Assembly: GCA_029265085.1 (NCBI GenBank)
Contig: JAJUJY010000133.1
Location: 1 to 11,975 of the forward strand
Direction: 5' to 3'
Source of the DNA: Chloroflexota bacterium
GTDB lineage: Bacteria > Chloroflexota > Anaerolineae > Anaerolineales > Anaerolineaceae
Length of the DNA stretch: 11,975 bases
Shown here: positions 1-7,030 of the stretch, in pieces
Layout: every line of letters begins with the position of its first letter
Numbering within the stretch: position 1 is the first letter of the stretch
Program-made: the position numbers and the translations under genes
The notes under the pieces: model-generated
What the model was told of the DNA's origin: nothing
The model's input: only the letters and a program-made list of their open reading frames with translations
Databases searched by the model: none

Positions 1-294
1 CCATTAAAAACACCTTGGATCTATGAATACGCTGCAAACCAGGGCGAAGGGATATCTATAGAAACATCCATATCCGATTTACTGGTTCAAATATTAAATA
101 ACGGAACCCCCGAAGAGAAAAGGAAAGCCCTTTATCTTGCGAGGAATTATCCGGATGGAAAAGTAATCCCGGCAATTTACGCAATTCTATTTAGCCCCCA
201 GGCAGATCTTCATGATACAGCTTTGATTACACTGAAATGGGTAAAAAGTGCAGGAATCGATTTACCTGCCCCGCGTCAATTTGGTTACAATTGA
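1..294 (+). CDS. C-terminal end of a helical-repeat (HEAT-like) protein, 5' truncated by the window
   Basis: An open frame runs from base 1 to a TGA at 292-294 and gives 97 residues with no start codon inside, so the gene begins upstream of the window. The sequence is rich in paired amphipathic helices, for example EEKRKALYLARNYPDGKVI followed by a helix around DTALITLKWVKSAG. That spacing resembles HEAT or armadillo-type repeats, which usually serve as protein-interaction scaffolds. The C-terminus ends in a short proline-containing tail. It converges on the yggU-like gene with only 7 bases between the stop codons and no visible hairpin terminator. The repeat assignment rests on pattern alone, and no function can be assigned. 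Confidence 0.6.
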   Translation, partial: PLKTPWIYEYAANQGEGISIETSISDLLVQILNNGTPEEKRKALYLARNYPDGKVIPAIYAILFSPQADLHDTALITLKWVKSAGIDLPAPRQFGYN

Positions 295-301
295 TTTTCT
301 A

Positions 302-616
302 TTAAGCAAGTTGCTGCAATATTCGTTTTTGTACGATTTCCGCTTCTAATCCTAAGATGGAAACAATTTTATCTTTGCCAGATAAACCACCAACAATCTC
401 GATTTGTGATACAGGAACATCCAATACCTTAGATATAAATTCTACTAAGGCGGCATTGATCATCTGATCCCCAGGACCAGCTGCTAAACGAATTTTTATT
501 GTTCCATCGTTCAATATCTCACTGATTTCGTCTTTACTCGCCTTTGAACCAATACGAACGGTAATGGCGGCTCCAGTTTTTCCATTTCTTAATTGAAAAT
601 TTCTTTTTTCGTTCAT
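302..616 (-). CDS. DUF167 / YggU family protein
   Basis: This small soluble protein of about 104 residues belongs to the DUF167 (YggU) family, whose biochemical role is unknown. The family pattern is visible: an N-terminal beta strand (AAITVRIGSKAS), then TIKIRLAAGPGDQMINAAL, a helix ISKVLDV, and the closing strand and loop QIEIVGGLSGKDK. The usual ApPvdGkAN signature is degenerate here (AGPGDQMIN). I chose the ATG at 616 (MNEKRNFQL) over one at 640. It leaves only a short tail before the conserved fold and places an AGGT about 10 bases upstream, whereas the upstream ATG would overlap yggT by 17 bases and has no ribosome binding site. It follows yggT by 7 bases and is probably the last gene of the operon. 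YggT and YggU are common neighbours in bacteria. Confidence 0.8.
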   Translation of the reverse strand: MNEKRNFQLRNGKTGAAITVRIGSKASKDEISEILNDGTIKIRLAAGPGDQMINAALVEFISKVLDVPVSQIEIVGGLSGKDKIVSILGLEAEIVQKRILQQLA

Positions 617-623
617 AAAACAT

Positions 624-890
624 TTACCTGAGCGATGCAAGAATAGAAATAAGCAAGGTTTCCACCACTTGAATCAATATGATCAAAATAACCGGGCTAA
701 AATCGATCATTTGCAGCGGCGGAATAATACGACGAATAGGTTTTAATAGAGGTTCGACAATTTTATCTAAAGCCGTTCTTACAGGATGATATGGGGACAT
801 AAAATAAGATAAGACAACATCCACAATCACCACGAGCATAAGAATACTGGCAACTGCTTGAATAATTCGAATAAGCAAGGTAATCATCAT
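624..890 (-). CDS. yggT: YggT family (YlmG-like) integral membrane protein
   Basis: This 88-residue protein has two hydrophobic helices, about residues 4-30 and 61-86. They are separated by a basic amphipathic linker containing KPIRRIIPP and then DFSPVILIILI. That linker and the DFSP segment are the hallmark of the YggT/YlmG/Ycf19 family. Members sit in the cytoplasmic membrane and have been linked to division-site or nucleoid organisation in Gram-positives and plastids, and to ion or osmotic phenotypes in other bacteria; the exact molecular role is unsettled. The start is one of two tandem ATGs (890 or 887), with a weak GGA about 12 bases upstream. It lies 18 bases after yggS, where sepF (ylmF) would stand in the Gram-positive ylm cluster. 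Confidence 0.9.
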   Translation of the reverse strand: MMITLLIRIIQAVASILMLVVIVDVVLSYFMSPYHPVRTALDKIVEPLLKPIRRIIPPLQMIDFSPVILIILIQVVETLLISILASLR

Positions 891-908
891 GTTTAGATAT
901 ATCCTTTA

Positions 909-1658
909 TTAATTTTCCTGATCCACCAACAATTTTTCCACTCTCGGTCCTACAATTGCAGTGCCAATGCGAACAAAAGTGGAACCCTCTTCAATGGCAA
1001 CTTCATAATCAAAACTCGTTCCCATAGACAATTGATCCCATCCAACATTGGGAAATTGTCTGGCAAAATAATCTCGTAAATTCCTGGTTTGGATAAAATA
1101 ATCCCGGCTGTCTTCGGCGGTTGGACCAATCGGCGGCATGGACATTATCCCCCTCACCTGAAGATGTTTACAAGCGAGAATCTTATCTACTTCAGGAAGA
1201 AATTGCTCCCAGCTAGATGCATCCTTTTGCACATGCCAACCTGACTTACTTTCTTCACCCCCCACATTAAATTCCAGGAGTACAGGTAAGATTTTTTTTA
1301 CTTCGGCTAACTTCCGGTCTAATTTTTCAGCCAGGCTTGCTGAATCCAAGGAATGCAACATGGAAAAGTATTCGCAAATGATTGGGATTTTTCGACTTTG
1401 CAAATGCCCTATCATATGCCAGGAAATCTCCTGGTTTTGAATGGATTGAATTTTGGGCAAACTTTCTTGGGGATAATTTTCACCAAAAATTCTTCCACCA
1501 GCAGAAATGACAGCCTGTATTTTCTCAACTGGCTGCCCTTTAGTAACAATTACTAATTTTACCTGGTCTGCCGCTCGCCCAGCTCGTTGAGCAGCGCGAA
1601 TAATATTTTCCTGGACATGATTTATGTTTTCTCGAATGGCATCAACGATCTTGTCCAT
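909..1658 (-). CDS. yggS: PLP homeostasis protein, YggS/PROSC family
   Basis: This 249-residue protein has a single alanine-racemase-like TIM barrel. It binds pyridoxal 5'-phosphate without known enzymatic activity and keeps free PLP in balance in the cytoplasm. The PLP lysine is K40 in VKLVIVTKGQP. Other family motifs are FGENYPQE (residues 58-65), WHMIGHLQSRK, and the C-terminal phosphate-binding stretch LSMGTSFDYEVAIEEGST followed by VRIGTAIVGPR. The length is normal for the family. The ATG at 1658 has only a weak G-rich sequence (GGGGT) upstream, within the pgeF stop region. The gap to pgeF is 10 bases, so the two are surely co-transcribed. In Gram-positives this family is YlmE, in the same position after YlmD (PgeF). 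Confidence 0.95.
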   Translation of the reverse strand: MDKIVDAIRENINHVQENIIRAAQRAGRAADQVKLVIVTKGQPVEKIQAVISAGGRIFGENYPQESLPKIQSIQNQEISWHMIGHLQSRKIPIICEYFSMLHSLDSASLAEKLDRKLAEVKKILPVLLEFNVGGEESKSGWHVQKDASSWEQFLPEVDKILACKHLQVRGIMSMPPIGPTAEDSRDYFIQTRNLRDYFARQFPNVGWDQLSMGTSFDYEVAIEEGSTFVRIGTAIVGPRVEKLLVDQEN

Positions 1659-1668
1659 ACAATTTTAT

Positions 1669-2451
1669 TTACCCCAGTGTAATTAACGCGCCAAAACGGC
1701 CAGTTTTACCATGTTCCGCTCGATGTGAATACCAATGCTGAAGATCGCATGCGGTGCAAATATTTGCTTGTTCAATCTGCACTACACCGGCTTCCTTTAG
1801 AGCGATTTCATTTGCTTTCCACAAATTCATTTTCGTCGATTTTGAACCGCCAATTAATATTTCGTTTGAATGGCCATTATACGACTGTTTTACTTGTGAA
1901 ATGACATCTTCTCCAATTGTATAATGATCTGGCCCAATAGAAGGTCCGATTCCAGCAAGAATATTTTTGGGGTCCGAACGATAAGTTTCAACCATCTTCT
2001 CTACGGTTTTTGCCGCGATCTTCTTTACCGTACCTTGCCAACCAGCATGAACTATTCCAACCACATGCTGGACTGGATCATACAACAAAATTGGAACACA
2101 ATCCGCAAATCGCATGAACAAGGTAATTTGAGATTGGTTGGTTAAGATGGCATCCCCTTGTTCATGGGGTTGATCAAGCGGCCTTGGCTGATTGCTAGAA
2201 AGAACAATATCGCTATGGACCTGCCAGACATCATAGATTGAAGAAACATTTCTGCCAAAAATATCAAAAATTTTTTTTCGATTCTCAATGACATTTTGCC
2301 GGCTATCTCCAACCGTACCGCCTAAGTTTAGTGATTTCCAAGGGCTTGGACTAACACCCCCTAGCCGAGAAAATACACCATGCTTAATTCCTAATTTTTG
2401 AAAACTTTCAAAAACAAAATATGTTAAACCATCGCATTGAATGAAACTCAT
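1669..2451 (-). CDS. pgeF: Multicopper-oxidase-like YfiH/PgeF family purine nucleoside phosphorylase
   Basis: This 260-residue protein belongs to the DUF152/YfiH (YlmD, PgeF) family. Members have been shown to act as zinc-dependent purine nucleoside phosphorylases with adenosine deaminase activity, and E. coli PgeF removes misincorporated amino acids from UDP-MurNAc precursors. The three metal-binding residues are present: H79 in WQVHSD, C118 in RFADCVPILL and H135 in GIVHAGWQG. The C-terminal RAEHGKTGRFGALI matches the family's GKTGR motif. The segment after IGPSIGP reads DHYTIGEDV, where many members have CCYEVGEEV. The ATG at 2451 fits the family N-terminus (a strand, then HGVFSRLGGVS) and has a weak AAGAG upstream. 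It lies 17 bases after the DUF2085 gene and 10 bases before yggS. Confidence 0.93.
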   Translation of the reverse strand: MSFIQCDGLTYFVFESFQKLGIKHGVFSRLGGVSPSPWKSLNLGGTVGDSRQNVIENRKKIFDIFGRNVSSIYDVWQVHSDIVLSSNQPRPLDQPHEQGDAILTNQSQITLFMRFADCVPILLYDPVQHVVGIVHAGWQGTVKKIAAKTVEKMVETYRSDPKNILAGIGPSIGPDHYTIGEDVISQVKQSYNGHSNEILIGGSKSTKMNLWKANEIALKEAGVVQIEQANICTACDLQHWYSHRAEHGKTGRFGALITLG

Positions 2452-2468
2452 GAGGATACTCTTTGGTT

Positions 2469-3497
2469 TTATTTTTCCATTTTTTGAGATATCTGCGGTA
2501 CCACAGCAAATTTGCTGGCGAGAATAGTTCTGGTGTCTCGCATACTCTCCTCAATCATAGGAAAAAGATACCAGGCTGTAAAAAATCCAAACAAGAATCC
2601 GGTTAAAACACGTAAGGCCGGTGTGCTTTCACGATTTATTACCCAATCAGGCAGCCAGGTCATCATTCCAGGCAATTGGGAAACCCCATCCAAAGCAATT
2701 GGTAATAATCCTACCGCAATCCAAATATACCAGGGAACAGGCTGGATTTTCCTTTTATTCACCACAAAAATCAGCCCAAACAATAACAGGGAACCGTAGA
2801 TGGCGATATCTCGTTCACATAAAGCCACTTTATACCCAGCATTGCCAACACCAAAACCAATTTCTTCATTTCCTATAAAGGCTCTGGCTTGATCAATATC
2901 GGGGATATTTCTTGAACCAAAAAACACTTCATAATCCACAACATGATCCACACCAGCTAATTCTCTCGGATAGTAAGGCTGTTCACCATACAAAAAGAAA
3001 GAACGAAATGCAAGCTGGTGACATAATGGGGAATAAATTTTATATATTACCTTTGAAGGTCCCGTTAAACCGCTCTGAAACAAAATTGGTGCTAAAAAAG
3101 GAAGGCCTACATAAATAAACAGCGCCAAATTAATCAATAACATGTAATGGTCAGCCAGCCAAAATGATACCCGGTCTGTAGAAGATAATTCGCGCCCCCT
3201 TTTCATTCTCTGGTTGTATCTTGAATCGCCTACTTTTTCCAGCTGTTCGCTGCGATCACGCGCCGCACCTAAAGAAGCCTGCAAATCCATCCGGCTGATC
3301 TTTTTTCGAAGTCGATAAGGGCCGATGTCAACTACCGGAACCATATCGGAATAGCGATCCTTAATCACTGCATCAGCATCAATATCAACGATGGCAATCT
3401 GATGTGGAAATTGATCCTGTAGTGATTTTAATTCTTCCAGCACCAACTCACATGTGCGGTCATCCTTTTTTATATATACGGTTACCGTGATCATCAT
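2469..3497 (-). CDS. DUF2085 membrane protein with N-terminal glutaredoxin-like domain
   Basis: This two-part protein has 342 residues. Residues 1-80 look like a glutaredoxin/DUF836-type fold: MITVTVYIKKDDRTCELVL, then IAIVDIDAD, then a DMVPVVDIGPYRL strand with the cis-proline position. The active site has a single cysteine (C16) instead of CXXC. Residues 115-320 are a DUF2085 membrane domain with about four helices (roughly 119-138, 233-247, 254-270, 297-313). It carries the family signatures SPLCHQLAFRSF (C159), a second cysteine in KVALCERDIAIYGS (C227), and LPIALDGVSQLPG (D270). The function of DUF2085 is unknown. Tandem ATGs lie at 3497 and 3494, with AGGA four or seven bases upstream; the second gives the better spacing. 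It follows ccdA by 80 bases and precedes pgeF by 17. Confidence 0.85.
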   Translation of the reverse strand: MMITVTVYIKKDDRTCELVLEELKSLQDQFPHQIAIVDIDADAVIKDRYSDMVPVVDIGPYRLRKKISRMDLQASLGAARDRSEQLEKVGDSRYNQRMKRGRELSSTDRVSFWLADHYMLLINLALFIYVGLPFLAPILFQSGLTGPSKVIYKIYSPLCHQLAFRSFFLYGEQPYYPRELAGVDHVVDYEVFFGSRNIPDIDQARAFIGNEEIGFGVGNAGYKVALCERDIAIYGSLLLFGLIFVVNKRKIQPVPWYIWIAVGLLPIALDGVSQLPGMMTWLPDWVINRESTPALRVLTGFLFGFFTAWYLFPMIEESMRDTRTILASKFAVVPQISQKMEK

Positions 3498-3577
3498 ATT
3501 ATCCTGTTGAATTTATTCCGCCAGACATCAGATTGCCAGATGCAACAAAGAAAAGAAACGGATTAAATTTTTAATAT

Positions 3578-4297
3578 TTATAAACCAAAATCAACAAAAA
3601 ATCCAAATTGCGAGAGCTGGCTAAATATTCCAAAAAACAATAACACACCGACAATAATAAGCACAACCCCCATTCCAACTTCGATATAATGCATCATTTT
3701 TCCATGCTTCCGGAGCAATTTTGTTACCCAGCCAATGCCCAAAGCTGCGATTAAAAACGGAATCGCTAACCCTGCCGAATAGAATGCTAGCAGCCAAAAT
3801 CCCTGAACAACAGAGCCCTGATTAATCGCCAGAGTTAATATCATCCCCAATATTGGTCCTATACAGGGAGACCAACCCGCCGAGAAAGAAATTCCCAAAA
3901 AGGCAGAAGATAAATATCCTCTTCGCCGATCAACAGTTGATTGAGGTCTTAAATCATATTCCAAAAAAGGTATTCGTAAGATGCCTGTCATGTGTAATCC
4001 AAACAAAATGACGATAACGCCACCGATTTTGGAAATCCAGCCCTTTAAATCAAATAATAATCCACCAACTGCTGACAAAGCCAATCCAAGAGAAATAAAT
4101 ACCAGACTAAACCCCAAGACAAATGCTACGCCATGGAAAAATGTTTCCAACCGTTTGGGAGGTTCTGCACCTTGACTGGCGGCCACCGATCGGCCGCTAA
4201 GATATCCAATATATGCAGGCACTAATGAAAAAACGCAAGGCGAAAGAAAAGAAGCCAAACCGGCTAAGAATGCTAACCAAACAGTGACATTGGCCAT
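3578..4297 (-). CDS. ccdA: CcdA-type thiol:disulfide transmembrane transporter
   Basis: This 239-residue polytopic protein with about six helices is of the CcdA/DsbD-beta type. It passes electrons from cytoplasmic thioredoxin across the membrane to extracytoplasmic thiol proteins, often for cytochrome c maturation. Both redox cysteines stand in the expected places: C21 in FLSPCVFSLVPAYIGYLSG (helix 1) and C145 in GWSPCIGPILG (helix 4). The two halves are internally related, as is usual. The length is typical of the short CcdA form without thioredoxin or DsbD-gamma domains. The ATG at 4297 has a good AAGGA about 8 bases upstream. It lies 29 bases after the L,D-transpeptidase gene. No TlpA/ResA-like partner or cytochrome c biogenesis gene lies in the window. 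Confidence 0.93.
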   Translation of the reverse strand: MANVTVWLAFLAGLASFLSPCVFSLVPAYIGYLSGRSVAASQGAEPPKRLETFFHGVAFVLGFSLVFISLGLALSAVGGLLFDLKGWISKIGGVIVILFGLHMTGILRIPFLEYDLRPQSTVDRRRGYLSSAFLGISFSAGWSPCIGPILGMILTLAINQGSVVQGFWLLAFYSAGLAIPFLIAALGIGWVTKLLRKHGKMMHYIEVGMGVVLIIVGVLLFFGIFSQLSQFGFFVDFGL

Positions 4298-4326
4298 GGG
4301 TTTTCCTTTTTGTCGCGTTTAATAAT

Positions 4327-5436
4327 CTACGCCTCAACTACATCAACCGTTGTTCCGCCTGGCATAGATACCGTCAAGTCCCCGGGATCTAAAGGGATCA
4401 CCGGAGAAGTCCACCGAAATATAAATTTTGCATCATCCGGCGCACAATTAATACATCCATGAGACCGTGGAGTACCGTAATCATTATGCCAAAACGTTGA
4501 ATGGATCGCCACACCTGCACCGGTAAATAAACTTGTCCAGGCGATACCAGGCAAATCATAACCAGTCCCAGTTTGACCACCACTCATATGAATGGATATT
4601 ACTTTACGCCAGATTGGATGCGGGCCTAATGGAGTACCCCATTCCTCTACAAATTCACCTGAGGCATTCCACTTCGCTCCAGATGAAATCAAACAATGAT
4701 ACACCTCGGTATTGCCCTCGTAGCAGGAAAGATATTGACGGGTCGGGGTAACATCAACCAGCACTTTTTTATTTTCAACGTCTGGAGAAATAGGAGAGAT
4801 TTCTTCAACGGCTAATGGACGCATAGATTCAGCGGCAACCCAAAAAATATCGCCATAGCCATATTTTTCATTGATCCTGTAAAGCACTTGGCCTTGAGAA
4901 TTGGTTCGGATATCATCCACCCAAATCACCTGGCTATAATACAATCTTGCAATTAAATTGCTCTCAACAATATCTTTTAGCCAGGGGGATGATGGAGATC
5001 TGCTTTCCAAAAATATTTGAGTATGCGGTACCGTAACTTCTGCCCACATACCTTTCCCAATCGAATTTTGGGGCAGCTCATTAACCGGCTGATTTGGTAA
5101 ATTGCGAACGGGTTGAACGCTAGGGCCATAAAGATATCCATCGGGTGTTTCAATCCATTTGCGGCTCTGTCGGCCAAGCGGAGCTTCTCCAATCACTTCA
5201 CGCAACCAAACAATAACAGCATCCTCATACAGAACACCTACAGAAGGGCTGTCCACCGATGGCCGCTGCCGGATATCAACTTTCCCAACACAAATTCTTC
5301 CCAACCGGGCAGCATCAGGCCACTCCTCTGCTTGTTGTGCCCAATACTCCCACGGCCTAACTGCCAGCGCCCCCATTCCCAATACCGAATACTTTAAGAA
5401 GTCCCTTCGGGACAGAAGATTCTTTAAATTGCCCAT
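4327..5436 (-). CDS. Tat-exported YkuD-family L,D-transpeptidase with SH3-like domain
   Basis: This 369-residue enzyme is predicted to form 3-3 peptidoglycan cross-links or attach wall proteins outside the membrane. A twin-arginine signal stands at residues 9-26 (SRRDFLKYSVLGMGALAV). Residues about 46-110 (ICVGKVDIRQRPSVDSPSV onward) look like an SH3-type repeat, possibly followed by a second divergent one. The YkuD domain begins near residue 223 with KKVLVDVTPTRQYLSCYEG. Its catalytic residues are H312 (AIHSTFW) and SHGCIN at 325-330, with C328 the nucleophile. I chose the ATG at 5436: a longer frame from a TTG at 5472 would read through the promoter -35 and -10, and the Tat motif sits at the right distance from 5436. 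There are extra cysteines at 49, 238, 248 and 331. It leads the ccdA-to-yggU run. Confidence 0.93.
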   Translation of the reverse strand: MGNLKNLLSRRDFLKYSVLGMGALAVRPWEYWAQQAEEWPDAARLGRICVGKVDIRQRPSVDSPSVGVLYEDAVIVWLREVIGEAPLGRQSRKWIETPDGYLYGPSVQPVRNLPNQPVNELPQNSIGKGMWAEVTVPHTQIFLESRSPSSPWLKDIVESNLIARLYYSQVIWVDDIRTNSQGQVLYRINEKYGYGDIFWVAAESMRPLAVEEISPISPDVENKKVLVDVTPTRQYLSCYEGNTEVYHCLISSGAKWNASGEFVEEWGTPLGPHPIWRKVISIHMSGGQTGTGYDLPGIAWTSLFTGAGVAIHSTFWHNDYGTPRSHGCINCAPDDAKFIFRWTSPVIPLDPGDLTVSMPGGTTVDVVEA

Positions 5437-5443
5437 ATCGACA

Positions 5444-5472
5444 AAGATAACCTCATTTGACGTAATTGTCAA
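5444..5472 (-). promoter_or_regulatory. Sigma-70-type promoter for the L,D-transpeptidase gene, probably leaderless
   Basis: On the minus strand a perfect -35 TTGACA (5467-5472) is followed by a 17-base spacer and a -10 TATCTT (5444-5449, four of six matches). Only 7 bases separate the -10 from the ATG at 5436, so the predicted start of transcription falls on or next to the start codon. It lies within 15 bases of the hutH stop codon. The match is read by eye and not measured. Confidence 0.6.
5457..5472. promoter_or_regulatory. Palindrome over the L,D-transpeptidase -35, candidate operator
   Basis: TTGAC and GTCAA form perfect 5-base arms around a 6-base centre, and the right arm coincides with the -35 hexamer. 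A dimeric regulator bound here would block the promoter. Arms this short can arise by chance, so the call is tentative. Confidence 0.3.
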
Positions 5473-5486
5473 TTATTCATAGATTC

Positions 5487-7016
5487 TTAATCAGAAAAAT
5501 CACCGCGTACGAGCATCTCACGGACAATTTCTATTTCAGGTCCCCATAACGCATCACCCGGTTGGTAAGGGACTGCTTGACGAATTTTTTGATATGCCGC
5601 CTGTGTGCCGTCGCCCAACTTTGCTTCTGGATTTTGGCGCAAACGCAAGTCAATAGCACGAGCAGAAGTATATAATTCAATTGCAATGACATGCTGAGTA
5701 TTTCGCAAAATTTGCAAAGCATGTCGTGCAGCTGTCATTGCATTTGCATTATGATCCTCTTGTTCTCCAGAGGTTGGCAAAGAGTGAACCGTATCTGGAT
5801 AAGCAAGAGTTTGATTTTCTAGCACCAGGGATGCTGCTGTATATTGCGGCATCATTAAGCCAGAATTTAATCCGGCTGCTTCTGGTTGATCTACCAGCAT
5901 AGGCGGCAAATTTGTATTCAATTTCCCATCTGTAAGCCGAAATACACGTCTTTCAGAAATTGCAGCGATCTCTGCCAAAGCAATACCAAGAAAATCCATT
6001 GTCATCCCCACAGGCTCACCATGGAAATTTCCACCTGATAATGCAACCCCAGGATCAAACAATAATGGATTGTCGGTTGCTGCATTGATCTCGGTTAATG
6101 TCATCCGAGATACGAAATTTATCGTCTCAACGCTGGCCCCTTGTACCTGTGGCGCACATCGAAGAGAATATGCATCTTGTACTCTGCACGCTGCATCAAT
6201 CAATGTACTACCGTTGGTCAATTTCCGCACGTCTTCAGCAACTTGAATTTGGCCTAAATGACCGCGGACCTCATGTAGCCGAGCGTCAAAAGCTGATGAA
6301 CAACCAAGCATCGCTTCCAGGCTCATTGAAAGAGCTTTATTTGCCACACCGATTAATTTTTGGGCATCATAACTTACAAGGGCTGCAATTGCCGCTGAAA
6401 ATGTCGCTCCATTATTTACCGCAAGCCCTTCTTTCGGCCCCAAAACAATCCTTTGAAGACCGGCTTGCTCCATGGCGGTTTTTCCCCTTAAGATTTCCCC
6501 TTTATATTCCGCCCACCCCGATTCCTCAATCAAATCATTTTCATCTGTTGTAAAAACCAAGGCAAGGTGTGATAAAGGCCCTAAATCACCTGAGGATCCT
6601 AATGACCCCTGTGAAGGTATGACTGGCACCACATCTTTATTCAACATATCCAGAAGTAATTGAACTAACTCGACCCGAACCCCTGAATATCCCTTGGCTA
6701 ACGTATTTGCACGTACAAGCATCGCTGCCCGAACTACTTCTGTGGGTAACGCTGGACCGGTTCCAACTGCATGACTGATAATTAAATTTCTACTTAATTT
6801 TGCGCTATCCTGACTGGGGATCCGTTGGTCTGCAAAGATACCAAATCCGGTATTGATGCCATAAACCGGGCGATTGGTGGCAAGGATAGCTTCTAAACGC
6901 TTACGAGACTCTAATAAAGAGGTTAATCCCTCATCAGAAAGCGCAACCGGCTGTTTATGACGTGCAACAGTAACAACCTCTTCCAAGGTGAGATGGTGTC
7001 CATCAATTTTTATCAT
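5487..7016 (-). CDS. hutH: Histidine ammonia-lyase family protein (MIO enzyme)
   Basis: This 509-residue member of the aromatic amino acid lyase family would deaminate L-histidine to urocanate and ammonia in the cytoplasm. Conserved features appear in order: VYGINTGFG (Y52), SHAVG with H82 as in histidine lyases, GSLGSSGDLGPLSH (MIO site, residues 141-143), QDAYSLRCAPQVQG (Y283, R286), SGGNFHGEP (residues 328-335), SERRVF, GLNSGLMMPQYTAASL and SGEQEDHNA (E420). The length is normal. The MIO tripeptide reads Ser-Ser-Gly where Ala-Ser-Gly is usual; the codons at 6596-6588 are TCC TCA GGT. The ATG at 7016 has AAGG upstream with 9-base spacing. No hutU, hutI or hutG lies nearby, so another aromatic substrate is possible. 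It sits 14 bases after the kinase-like gene. Confidence 0.87.
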   Translation of the reverse strand: MIKIDGHHLTLEEVVTVARHKQPVALSDEGLTSLLESRKRLEAILATNRPVYGINTGFGIFADQRIPSQDSAKLSRNLIISHAVGTGPALPTEVVRAAMLVRANTLAKGYSGVRVELVQLLLDMLNKDVVPVIPSQGSLGSSGDLGPLSHLALVFTTDENDLIEESGWAEYKGEILRGKTAMEQAGLQRIVLGPKEGLAVNNGATFSAAIAALVSYDAQKLIGVANKALSMSLEAMLGCSSAFDARLHEVRGHLGQIQVAEDVRKLTNGSTLIDAACRVQDAYSLRCAPQVQGASVETINFVSRMTLTEINAATDNPLLFDPGVALSGGNFHGEPVGMTMDFLGIALAEIAAISERRVFRLTDGKLNTNLPPMLVDQPEAAGLNSGLMMPQYTAASLVLENQTLAYPDTVHSLPTSGEQEDHNANAMTAARHALQILRNTQHVIAIELYTSARAIDLRLRQNPEAKLGDGTQAAYQKIRQAVPYQPGDALWGPEIEIVREMLVRGDFSD

Positions 7017-7030
7017 TGTCAGAACCTTTT

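Noticed and set aside
295..301. Bidirectional terminator between the convergent first two genes
   Set aside because: Only 7 bases separate the stop codons, and no G+C-rich hairpin with a T-run is visible on either side.
617..640. Longer yggU-like start at 640
   Set aside because: It has no Shine-Dalgarno, would overlap yggT by 17 bases, and adds eight residues not expected in the family.
3498..3577. The 80-base gap between ccdA and the DUF2085 gene as a promoter or small RNA
   Set aside because: It holds a loose direct repeat of GCCAGA (near 3530 and 3535) but no paired -35/-10 hexamers, stable hairpin or terminator that I could support.
5437..5472. N-terminal extension of the L,D-transpeptidase from a TTG at 5472
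   Set aside because: The 12 extra codons coincide with the -35 and -10 hexamers, and the extension would push the Tat motif away from the N-terminus.
6098..6553. A 151-codon open frame on the plus strand opposite hutH
   Set aside because: It lies wholly inside the strongly conserved hutH coding sequence, has no recognisable domain or ribosome binding site, and its composition is that of an antisense frame.
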